The notes below the pieces were generated by a model. The model worked only from the letters and a program-made list of their open reading frames with translations, had not been told where the DNA came from and searched no databases. A stretch of 27,171 bases of DNA from positions 1 through 27,171 of the forward strand of contig RGTE01000003.1 in assembly GCA_010025475.1 (NCBI GenBank). Reading direction: 5' to 3'. Positions 17,107-24,528 of the stretch are shown piece after piece. A program made the translations under genes and the position numbers. The number at the start of each line of letters is the position of its first letter. Position 1 is the first letter of the stretch. This DNA is from Verrucomicrobiota bacterium. Lineage in GTDB: Bacteria > Verrucomicrobiota > Verrucomicrobiia > Methylacidiphilales > Verrucolacustridaceae.

Positions 17107-17517
17107 TTAAGCTTGGAATTTCCGCCAGTCCTCTCGCAGGGGTCGGGGCTTTCCGGTGGCGAGAACCACCGAAGCCAGTTCTTGCCGGGTACGGCAAAAA
17201 ATCTCACCCCCCTGGCCAACCACCTCCGATTCCACGACAAAACGCACCTTCCCAACTTCACCCAATCGACTGACCACTTTGACCCGATCCCCCAATCTGG
17301 CCGGCTTAAGGTACTCCGCCTCGGTTTTGGTCAGCACCGGGCAACCATGATCACCCCCGATCATCTCCCCGATCCCCCAGCCCAGTTTTTCCGCCAAATC
17401 TGTCCTGACCGCCTCCACCCAGCGAAGGTACGCCAAGTTGTGCACGACTCCGCCGGCATCGGTGTCGAAGAAATAAGCGGTGAACTCCCGCTCCGCTTGC
17501 GGCCGATCCTGGCTCAC
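17107..17517 (-). CDS. YbgC-like acyl-CoA thioesterase (4HBT hotdog fold)
   Basis: A 136-residue hotdog-fold thioesterase. The signature FFDTDAGGVVHNLAYLRWVE contains the catalytic Asp of the DxDxxGxVxxxxY motif. Length and the LGDRVKVVSRL and CRTRQELASVVL strands fit the YbgC/FadM type, which hydrolyses acyl-CoA thioesters in the cytoplasm. The exact substrate cannot be read from sequence. The frame is open to 17712, but GTG 17517 is chosen because it overlaps the ppk2 stop (GTGA), leaves a standard-length protein, and everything upstream is ppk2 read in another frame. Confidence 0.87.
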   Translation of the reverse strand: MSQDRPQAEREFTAYFFDTDAGGVVHNLAYLRWVEAVRTDLAEKLGWGIGEMIGGDHGCPVLTKTEAEYLKPARLGDRVKVVSRLGEVGKVRFVVESEVVGQGGEIFCRTRQELASVVLATGKPRPLREDWRKFQA

Positions 17518-18239
17518 AAACGGCCAAACTCCTGCTCCAGTCGTTTGACCAGCAGCTTCATGATCTTGATGCGGGCGTACCACTTGTAGTTCCCCTCGAT
17601 CAGATTCCATGGGGCCATTCGGGCGTTGGTCTTCCGGAACATGTCCTCCGCCGCCGCCAGATGCTCCTTCCACTTCCGGCGGTTCCGCCAGTCCTCCTCG
17701 CTGATTTTCCAATGTTTGTAAGGATCCGCCGCCCTACGCTCAAAGCGCCGCAACTGCTCCTGTTTCGTGATGTGCAGAAAAAACTTCATGAGGATCGCGC
17801 CGTTGTCGACCAGCGTGCGCTCCATTTCATTAATCTCCCGGTACGCACGTTTCCATTCCTCTTTCTTGGCAAATCCCTCCACCCGCTCCACCAGAACCCG
17901 ACCGTACCAACTCCGGTCAAAAATCGCCGTCTCCCCGGTGGACGGGAGTTTGTTCCAAAAACGCCAAAGATAGTGGTGGTTCTTCTCTTCCTCGGTGGGT
18001 TTGACGATCGACCAAACCCGGACCAACCGGGGATCCAATCGCTCCGTCAGACGTTTAATCACTCCCCCCTTGCCGGCCGCATCCGGTCCCTCAAAAACCA
18101 GGATTAGGGTTTTGGGGCTCTCCTGTAGCAGTCGCTGGGCATGGAGGAGCTTGAGTTGGAGTCCCCTGAGCTTGTCCCGGTAATCGGACTTTTCGTGGAT
18201 CTGCTTGTCCAGATCCAGGCGGTCGAGACGGTTCCCCAT
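17514..18239 (-). CDS. ppk2: Polyphosphate kinase 2 family protein
   Basis: A 241-residue PPK2-family phosphotransferase that uses polyphosphate to phosphorylate nucleotides. Visible motifs: Walker A GPDAAGKGG (51-59), Walker B FDRSWYGRVLVERV (107-120), the lid region KPTEEEKNHHYLWRF, and RRAADPYKHWKISEEDW. It is a single-domain form. Whether it prefers AMP, ADP or GDP cannot be settled by eye. ATG 18239 is chosen over the in-frame TTG 18281 because MGNRLDRLDLDKQI begins like related proteins and AAAAGGG lies next to it. It is divergent from pgl and overlaps the thioesterase gene by 4 nt. Confidence 0.92.
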   Translation of the reverse strand: MGNRLDRLDLDKQIHEKSDYRDKLRGLQLKLLHAQRLLQESPKTLILVFEGPDAAGKGGVIKRLTERLDPRLVRVWSIVKPTEEEKNHHYLWRFWNKLPSTGETAIFDRSWYGRVLVERVEGFAKKEEWKRAYREINEMERTLVDNGAILMKFFLHITKQEQLRRFERRAADPYKHWKISEEDWRNRRKWKEHLAAAEDMFRKTNARMAPWNLIEGNYKWYARIKIMKLLVKRLEQEFGRL

Positions 18240-18332
18240 GACCCTTTTGCCTACCTGTTTCCCGTCCCACGGGCGAGCCAACTCTCGGGATCGGTCATCG
18301 CTTTTTCACAGCGGTTTGGGCATGGTTTCGGT

Positions 18333-18921
18333 ATGACTTTGCACGAGTTTGCCGATCCCTCGGCTTGGATCGAGGCCATGGTGGCCCGCTGGGAAACCGC
18401 TCAAATGGCCATGGTCCGCCACCCATCTCTATCTCGGCGACGAACGATGGGTCCCACCTGATCACAAGGACAGCAACTACCGGATGATTCACGAGGCCTT
18501 TCACGCGACCGGCGCCAAGATCGAGCGGATCCACACCGAAATCGGGACTCCGGAGATCGGGGCCCGCGATTATGAAAAGCGTCTCAAGATGGAATTGGGT
18601 GACCCCCCTAAATTCGATCTCATCCTCCTCGGCGTAGGTGATGACGGACACACTTCCTCCCTCTTTCCCGGCACCGAGGCCCTGAAAGACAACAAGCTCT
18701 TCATGGCCGCCAACTTCGTGCCGAAACTCGGCGTGGCCCGCATCACCTCCACCTACCACCTGCTCCGCTTCTCCCGCGCCATTTGGTTTGTCACCCGTGG
18801 ACCTTCCAAGGAGCCCTATGTCCGGGCCTTGGCCAAAGACGACGCTTCCGCCACCTTCCCTGCGGCGAAGGTTCGAAGTGACCGCGGCACGGTGGAAATC
18901 TACCATTGTACCTCCACATGA
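18333..18921 (+). pseudogene. pgl: 6-phosphogluconolactonase, disrupted near the N-terminus
   Basis: This enzyme hydrolyses 6-phosphogluconolactone, the zwf product. From ATG 18333 the first frame gives MTLHEFADPSAWIEAMVARW and loses family similarity after about 18401. A second frame takes over at about 18406-18412 with PWSATHLYLGDERWVPPDHK, then DSNYRMIHEAF, LLGVGDDGHTSSLFPG and a normal C-terminus ending at 18921. About 35 residues normally lie between the blocks, including the phosphate-binding L-S-G-G-S-T-P segment. They are missing and the frame changes, so no functional lactonase is encoded as written. The stop overlaps the zwf ATG (ATGA), so the operon architecture is intact. An assembly error is possible. 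Confidence 0.87.
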
Positions 18922-20450
18922 GCCCTGTCGCCGCCCCAACCAAACCCAAGGCGAAAGCCTTTCCCTCGCCCACCCCGGTTCCCATCGCCGGTCGCGTCCT
19001 ACCCCCTTTTGTCATGGTGATTTTCGGAGCGAGTGGCGATCTCACCAGCCGCAAGCTCGTCCCCGCCCTCTTCGGCCTCCAACACGAGGGCATTCTCCCC
19101 AACGACTACGCCATCATCGGATTCGCCCGCCGACCCAAGAAGGAGGACGAGTTCCGGAAGGAAATGAAGGATGGGGTGGAAAAGTTTTCACGGCTTCGCC
19201 CCGTCAAATCAGAGGAATGGGACAAGTTCACCCCGCACCTTACCTACCATCAGGGCAACTTTGACGAGCCGGTTGCCTACGCTTCCCTCAAAAAGACCCT
19301 CGACCAGTTGGCGAAAACCCGCGGGCTGACCCAGCACATTTTCTATCTCGCCACCGCCCCCGATTACTTCTCCACCGTGGTGAAGCACCTGGCGGAAGCC
19401 GGGCTGGTCCGGCCCGGTCTCCCGGCCCGGGTGGTGGTGGAAAAGCCCTTCGGTCACGATTTCCAGTCCGCCCGGAAACTGGTCGACGACCTGCAGTCCT
19501 GCCTCGATGAATCCAACCTCTTCCGCATTGACCACTACCTCGGCAAGGAGACGGTCCAAAACCTGCTCTATTTCCGCTTCGCCAATTCCATTTGGGAGCC
19601 GATCTGGAACAGCAACCTGATCGATAACGTCCAGATCACCGTGGCGGAGCAGGAAGGCGTCGGCACCCGGGGAGCTTTTTACGACGAGGTGGGCGCCATG
19701 CGGGACATGGTCCAAAACCACATGATGCAGCTCCTCGCCATCACCGCGATGGAGCCTCCCGCCAACCTCTCCTCGGAATCGATCCGGGACGAGAAGGTCA
19801 AAGTTCTGCGTTCGATCCCCACCCCCAAGGCGGAACTCATCCCCGCCAGCACCGTCCGCGCTCAATACGAGGGCTATCGCCAGACCGACCGCGTCTCCCC
19901 CAGCTCCACCACGGAGACCTACGCCGCCATGAAGCTGCAGATCGACAACTGGCGCTGGTCGGGTGTCCCCTTCTATCTCCGCACCGGCAAGGCCCTCACC
20001 ACCCGCGCCTCGGAAATCGTCATCGTCTTCCGTCGACCGCCGGCAACCCTTTTCCGGGCGGAATTCGGGGACCTCCTTCATCGCAACGCCATGCACATCC
20101 GCCTTCAGCCCAACGAGGGAGTCCACCTCTGCTTCAACGCCAAGAAACCGGGCAAGTCGTCCGTTCAGCCGGTCGACATGGAATTTTGCTACGCTACGGA
20201 GTTTGGATCCTATTCGCCGGAGGCCTACGAGCGTTTGCTCGGTGACGCGATTTTCGGTGATTCCACTTTATTCACCCGCGCCGATGAGGTCCTGGAGGCT
20301 TGGCGTTTGGTCGACTCCATCCGGGAAGGCTGGCAGGACACCACCATGGCCCTCTACCGGCAAGGATCCTGGGGCCCGCACGAAGCCGACCTGATGATGC
20401 AGGCGGACGGGAACAACTGGGTCGACCTGGACGCCCGCGCCAAGGCCTGA
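18918..20450 (+). CDS. zwf: Glucose-6-phosphate 1-dehydrogenase
   Basis: A 510-residue enzyme oxidising glucose 6-phosphate to the lactone with NAD(P)+. Visible: dinucleotide motif FGASGDLTSRK (36-46), EKPFGHDFQSA, substrate-binding RIDHYLGKETVQN (203-215), and NWRWSGVPFYLRTGKAL. An N-terminal Ala/Pro/Lys-rich extension of about 30 residues precedes the Rossmann fold. At VRAQY-EGYR (residues 313-321; 19854-19880) the family has about 10-11 more residues between QY and GY (in E. coli a Gly/Lys-rich loop). They are missing in frame. ATG 18918 overlaps the pgl stop; TTG 18906 is less likely. It is convergent with purH, with 9 bp between stop codons. Confidence 0.95.
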   Translation: MSPVAAPTKPKAKAFPSPTPVPIAGRVLPPFVMVIFGASGDLTSRKLVPALFGLQHEGILPNDYAIIGFARRPKKEDEFRKEMKDGVEKFSRLRPVKSEEWDKFTPHLTYHQGNFDEPVAYASLKKTLDQLAKTRGLTQHIFYLATAPDYFSTVVKHLAEAGLVRPGLPARVVVEKPFGHDFQSARKLVDDLQSCLDESNLFRIDHYLGKETVQNLLYFRFANSIWEPIWNSNLIDNVQITVAEQEGVGTRGAFYDEVGAMRDMVQNHMMQLLAITAMEPPANLSSESIRDEKVKVLRSIPTPKAELIPASTVRAQYEGYRQTDRVSPSSTTETYAAMKLQIDNWRWSGVPFYLRTGKALTTRASEIVIVFRRPPATLFRAEFGDLLHRNAMHIRLQPNEGVHLCFNAKKPGKSSVQPVDMEFCYATEFGSYSPEAYERLLGDAIFGDSTLFTRADEVLEAWRLVDSIREGWQDTTMALYRQGSWGPHEADLMMQADGNNWVDLDARAKA

Positions 20451-20459
20451 ATTTTTTCT

Positions 20460-22001
20460 TTAGTGCCGGAAGTGGCGCCGGCCGGTGAAAATCATCGCCA
20501 CCCCTAGGCGATCCGCCGCGGCAATCACCTCGGCATCCTTCACGCTGCCACCCGGTTGAATCGCGGTCGTGGCGCCGGCCTGCGCCGCCGCCTCCAGCCC
20601 GTCCGGAAAAGGGAAAAAAGCATCCGAGGCCACCGCGCTGCCTTTCAGGCTGAGCCTGGCCTCTCCCGCCTTCCAGACCGCAATCCTTGAGCTATCCACC
20701 CGCGACATCTGCCCCGCGCCGATCCCCAAGGTGCGGTCCTGAGTGGAGTAAACAATCGCGTTGGACTTCACGTGTCGGACCACCTTCCACCCAAAGCGCA
20801 TCGCCCGCATTTCAGATTCCGTCGGTTGGCGCCTCGTCACCACTTTCCACTCCTTTTCCTGGTCCCCTTTTTCATCCGCTTCCTGGACCAGCAAGCCCCC
20901 GCCCCGCACACTCCGGTAATCCCACCCCGCGCCGCTCTTCTCCCGATTCTCGATCAACCGAAGATTTTTTTTGGCCTGCAGAATCTGCAGGGCCTCCGGG
21001 CTGAATGAGGGGGCCAGGATCACTTCGCTGAAAATCTCGGCGATCGCCTTGGCGGTATCCCCATCCAGGGCGCGGTTGGCCGCAAGGATTCCACCGAAAG
21101 GAGCCTGCCGGTCCGTGGCGAACGCCTTCTCCCACGCCTCCGCCAGCTTTTTTCCCGAACCCACCCCACATGGGTTGGTGTGCTTGAGGATGGCCAGGGT
21201 CGGCTCCGAATCCCGGAACTCCGCCATCAGCCCCGCCGCCGCGCTCAGATCCAGCACGTTGTTATAGGAAAGTTCCTTGCCGTGCAGTTGGCGGAAGGAG
21301 TCAAGGAAACCTCCGTACAAGGCGGCTTTCTGGTGGGGATTTTCACCGTAGCGGAGCGCCTGGGCCTTGCGCCGTACGATACCGGCGGTTTCCTGCAAAA
21401 GATCCGGTTCCACCAACCGGGTCAGGTAGGAGGAAATGAGATGATCATAGTGGGAGGTGTGGCGGAAAACCTTCGCGGCCAGCTTCCGGCGCGTTTCCGC
21501 GGTGGTGTCGCCGGCTTTTTCCATTTCCTTCTGCACCGCGGCATAATCCCCCGGATCCACCACCACAGTGACCGAATCATGATTCTTCGCCGCACTCCGC
21601 AGCATGCTGGGCCCGCCGATGTCGATGTTTTCAATTGCCAGCTCGGTCGTGCAGTCCGGCTTGGCCACGGTCTGCTCAAACGGGTAGAGGTTCACCACCA
21701 CCAGATCGATCGTCGGGATGCCATGCTGCTTCGCCTGCTGCCGATGGGTCTCCAGGTCCCTTCTTTGCAGCAGCCCGCCGTGGACCTTCGGATGAAGCGT
21801 CTTCACCCGACCATCCATCATCTCCGGAAACCCCGTGTAATCGCTCAGCTCCATCACCTTCACTCCCGCCTCCCGCAAGGCCTTGGCGGTTCCCCCCGTG
21901 GAAATCAGCTCCACCCCTTTTCCCGCAAGAAACTTAGCAAACTCAACCAGCCCGGTCTTGTCCGAAACGGAGAGGAGCGCCCGTTGGATTCCCTGACTCA
22001 T
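20460..22001 (-). CDS. purH: Bifunctional AICAR transformylase / IMP cyclohydrolase PurH
   Basis: A complete 513-residue enzyme for the last two steps of IMP synthesis. The N-terminal cyclohydrolase (MGS-like) domain shows LISTGGTAKALREAG, DGRVKTLHPKVHGGLL and NIDIGGPSMLRSAAKN. The C-terminal transformylase domain shows LRYGENPHQKAALY, KHTNPCGVG, AFATDRQAPFGGILA and ASDAFFPFPDG. It is the last gene of the purine operon in this window, and its ATG overlaps the purM stop by 4 nt. It ends 9 bp from the convergent zwf stop, and no hairpin terminator was seen between them. Confidence 0.96.
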   Translation of the reverse strand: MSQGIQRALLSVSDKTGLVEFAKFLAGKGVELISTGGTAKALREAGVKVMELSDYTGFPEMMDGRVKTLHPKVHGGLLQRRDLETHRQQAKQHGIPTIDLVVVNLYPFEQTVAKPDCTTELAIENIDIGGPSMLRSAAKNHDSVTVVVDPGDYAAVQKEMEKAGDTTAETRRKLAAKVFRHTSHYDHLISSYLTRLVEPDLLQETAGIVRRKAQALRYGENPHQKAALYGGFLDSFRQLHGKELSYNNVLDLSAAAGLMAEFRDSEPTLAILKHTNPCGVGSGKKLAEAWEKAFATDRQAPFGGILAANRALDGDTAKAIAEIFSEVILAPSFSPEALQILQAKKNLRLIENREKSGAGWDYRSVRGGGLLVQEADEKGDQEKEWKVVTRRQPTESEMRAMRFGWKVVRHVKSNAIVYSTQDRTLGIGAGQMSRVDSSRIAVWKAGEARLSLKGSAVASDAFFPFPDGLEAAAQAGATTAIQPGGSVKDAEVIAAADRLGVAMIFTGRRHFRH

Positions 22002-23014
22002 GCCACCAGCATGACCTTCCGGTCTCCTTTGACGATGCGACCGATCTCATAACAACGAACCGATTTTTGAACCTTGTTGACGTCCTGGCGGGCCACCACC
22101 ACGATCATTCCGATCCCCATGTTGAAGGTTCGGTAGGCTTCCGTGAGTTTGAGCCGTCCCTTGTCCACCAGCGCCCGGAAAAGGGGCGGAATCGGCCAAC
22201 TGCCCAGCCGGATCTCGGCGGCCGTGCCCCGCGGAAAAACCCTGGGCGGGTTGTCGATGAGGCCGCCCCCCGTAATGTGGGCCGCCCCCTTGATCTTGGC
22301 CTGCTTGCCGATCTTGAGCAGGGCCGGACGATAATTCGGGTGCACCGCCAGGAGTAAATTTCCGAGACTCTGGTTCGTGCCCGGAAGTTTTTGACCCAAC
22401 CGAAGCCTGGCCTTGCGGAGAATATCCCTGGCGAGAGTGTAGCCGTTGGTCTGAAGTCCGTTGGAGGGAAGACCGAGGATGACGTCACCGGGACGGATGG
22501 AGCGTCCGTCCGTGGCTTTTCCCTTCTCCAACACGCCGACGATGGAACCCACCAGATCATAATCCTTCCCTTGGTAGATGCCGGGCATCTGTGCGGTTTC
22601 ACCGCCGATCAAGGCGCAGCCCGCCTCTCGGCATCCCCGGACCAGCCCGGCCAAAATTTGCCGGAACACCTTGGGATCCAGCTTTCCGGTGCCGATGTAA
22701 TCGAGGAAAAAAAGTGGCTCCGCCCCCAAAGCGGCGATGTCATTGACGCAGTGGTTGACCAAATCCTCCCCGATCGTGCCGTGACGCCCTAGTTGGTGTG
22801 CCACCTTCAGCTTCGTGCCTACCCCGTCGATGCTCGCCACCAAGACCGGTCGCCGGTAGCCGCGGATCTTGCCGTCGAAACAGCCGCCAAAGCCGCCGAT
22901 TCCACCGACCACACCCGGTCTTCGGGTGGAGCGCACCAACGCGCCCAATCCGGACTTCACCCGGTTGCCCAGGGTGATGTCCACCCCGGCCCTCGCGTAA
23001 GCGTCCTTGGCCAT
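21998..23014 (-). CDS. purM: Phosphoribosylformylglycinamidine cyclo-ligase (AIR synthetase) PurM
   Basis: A complete 338-residue ATP-dependent enzyme closing the imidazole ring of aminoimidazole ribotide. Visible: YARAGVDITLGN, ASIDGVGTKLKVA, NDIAALGAEPLFFLDYIGTGKL, GCALIGGETAQMPG, and AHITGGGLIDNPPRVFP. The usual family SSGLHSNGYSL segment reads PSNGLQTNGYTL here, a mild variation. The ATG at 23014 comes 5 nt after the purF stop, and the stop overlaps purH. Confidence 0.96.
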   Translation of the reverse strand: MAKDAYARAGVDITLGNRVKSGLGALVRSTRRPGVVGGIGGFGGCFDGKIRGYRRPVLVASIDGVGTKLKVAHQLGRHGTIGEDLVNHCVNDIAALGAEPLFFLDYIGTGKLDPKVFRQILAGLVRGCREAGCALIGGETAQMPGIYQGKDYDLVGSIVGVLEKGKATDGRSIRPGDVILGLPSNGLQTNGYTLARDILRKARLRLGQKLPGTNQSLGNLLLAVHPNYRPALLKIGKQAKIKGAAHITGGGLIDNPPRVFPRGTAAEIRLGSWPIPPLFRALVDKGRLKLTEAYRTFNMGIGMIVVVARQDVNKVQKSVRCYEIGRIVKGDRKVMLVA

Positions 23015-23019
23015 CCCGA

Positions 23020-24486
23020 CTACAGGAGAAACCGCTGCCGGACTTCCTCTTCCGGCACGAGGGAAACCGCCTGCTCCCGGCGCCGTTCCAGAACCCCCTT
23101 GTCGTCATCCGGGGCGAACGGCACGGGATAATCCCCGGTGAAACAGGCCAGGCAGAATTTGGAGGCGGGAATCTTACAGGCTTTCACCATCCCATCGACA
23201 TCGAGATACCCCAGGGAATCCGCCCCGAGGTATTTCGTGATCTCCTGCCGGGTCATCCGGTTGGCCAAAAGATCCTTGGGATCGGGAAAGTCGATCCCGT
23301 AGTGACAGGAGAACCGGTGGGGAGGACAGCTCACCCGGATGTGAACCTCCCGAGCCCCGGCCTCACGCAGGTTAATCACCCTCGCACGAGCCGTGGTCCC
23401 TCGGACGATGGAATCATCCACCACCACCACCCTCTTTCCCTGCACCGCGGAGCGGATCAGATTCAATTTCACGCGCACGTTGAAATCCCGGATCAGCTGA
23501 CTGGGCTGGATAAAGGTCCTGCCAATGTAATGGTTCCGCACAAAAGCCTGGTCGAGCGGGATCCCGGACTGCTCGGAATATCCCAAAGCCGCATAGGTTC
23601 CTGAATCAGGGACCGGCACAACAATGTCGGCTTCCACCGGATGCATCCGGGCCAGCTCCCTGCCCATCCGGATCCGGGCGTGACTGACGTTGCGCCCACC
23701 CAGTTGGCTGTCCGGTCGGGCAAAGTACACAAATTCAAAAACACAGAGGGCCTCGCGGCTCGGCTCACTATGCGGCTTAAAGGAACGGAGGCCGTCCGCA
23801 TCCGCCACCACCACTTCTCCCGGCTCCACCTCACGAACAAACTCGGCACCGATCAGATCGAGGGCGCAGGTCTCGCTCGAAAAGATGATCCCGTCTTCCA
23901 GCTTGCCGATCACCAGAGGGCGGAAGCCAAAAGGATCCCGTGCCCCAATCAACTCCTTCTCCCCCATCAGCACCAAGGAGTAGGCACCGTGGACCCGGGA
24001 AAGGGCCTGGGCCAACGCTCCGCCCCCGATGGCCGGGTTCGGGCGGGAAATGAGATGCAGGATCACTTCACTGTCCGTCGTCGTCTGGAAAATAGACCCG
24101 TCAGCCTCCAACTCGGCCCTGAGTCGACCGGCGTTGACGAGGTTCCCGTTGTGCGCAATGGCAATCTGTCCCCGGCTGGTCTCCACCGTGATGGGTTGGG
24201 CGTTCTTGATCGTGCTGGAACCGGTCGTGGAGTAGCGGACGTGACCGATGGCCCTTGTGCCCGTCAAATCCTTCAGATCCTGTTCACTAAAAACCTGCCC
24301 CACCAGCCCCATGCCCCGGCGGATGCGGAAGGAGGAACTTTCCTCCCGGGCGGAAACAATGCCGGCACTCTCCTGCCCCCGGTGCTGGAGGGCGTAAAGA
24401 CCGTAGTAAGTCAGCTCGGCCGCGTTGGGATGCCCGAACACCCCGAAGACCCCGCACTCATGTTTCGGATGGTAGGGAGACTTCAA
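23020..24486 (-). CDS. purF: Amidophosphoribosyltransferase PurF
   Basis: A complete 488-residue enzyme for the committed step of purine synthesis, making phosphoribosylamine from PRPP and glutamine. The N-terminal nucleophile glutaminase domain has Cys11 (ECGVFGVFG), LQHRGQESAGI and GHVRYSTTG. The phosphoribosyltransferase domain has the PRPP loop VVVDDSIVRGTTA and SCPPHRFSCHYGID; cysteines near the C-terminus fit the iron-sulfur type of PurF. The start is TTG 24486, the only start codon ahead of Cys11 because TAG sits in frame 12 nt upstream. Ten residues would have to be trimmed to expose the cysteine, as in other PurF with a short propeptide. It lies 42 nt after purL. Confidence 0.95.
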   Translation of the reverse strand: MKSPYHPKHECGVFGVFGHPNAAELTYYGLYALQHRGQESAGIVSAREESSSFRIRRGMGLVGQVFSEQDLKDLTGTRAIGHVRYSTTGSSTIKNAQPITVETSRGQIAIAHNGNLVNAGRLRAELEADGSIFQTTTDSEVILHLISRPNPAIGGGALAQALSRVHGAYSLVLMGEKELIGARDPFGFRPLVIGKLEDGIIFSSETCALDLIGAEFVREVEPGEVVVADADGLRSFKPHSEPSREALCVFEFVYFARPDSQLGGRNVSHARIRMGRELARMHPVEADIVVPVPDSGTYAALGYSEQSGIPLDQAFVRNHYIGRTFIQPSQLIRDFNVRVKLNLIRSAVQGKRVVVVDDSIVRGTTARARVINLREAGAREVHIRVSCPPHRFSCHYGIDFPDPKDLLANRMTRQEITKYLGADSLGYLDVDGMVKACKIPASKFCLACFTGDYPVPFAPDDDKGVLERRREQAVSLVPEEEVRQRFLL

Positions 24487-24489
24487 GAT

Positions 24490-24495
24490 TCCTTT
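24490..24495 (-). promoter_or_regulatory. Ribosome binding site for the TTG start of purF
   Basis: AAAGGA lies 3 nt upstream of TTG 24486, slightly close but clear, and follows an in-frame TAG at 24498-24496. Together these fix the unusual TTG start. Confidence 0.6.
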
Positions 24496-24528
24496 CTAGC
24501 CAAGGGAGATTCTTTTGAGAAGCGCGGG

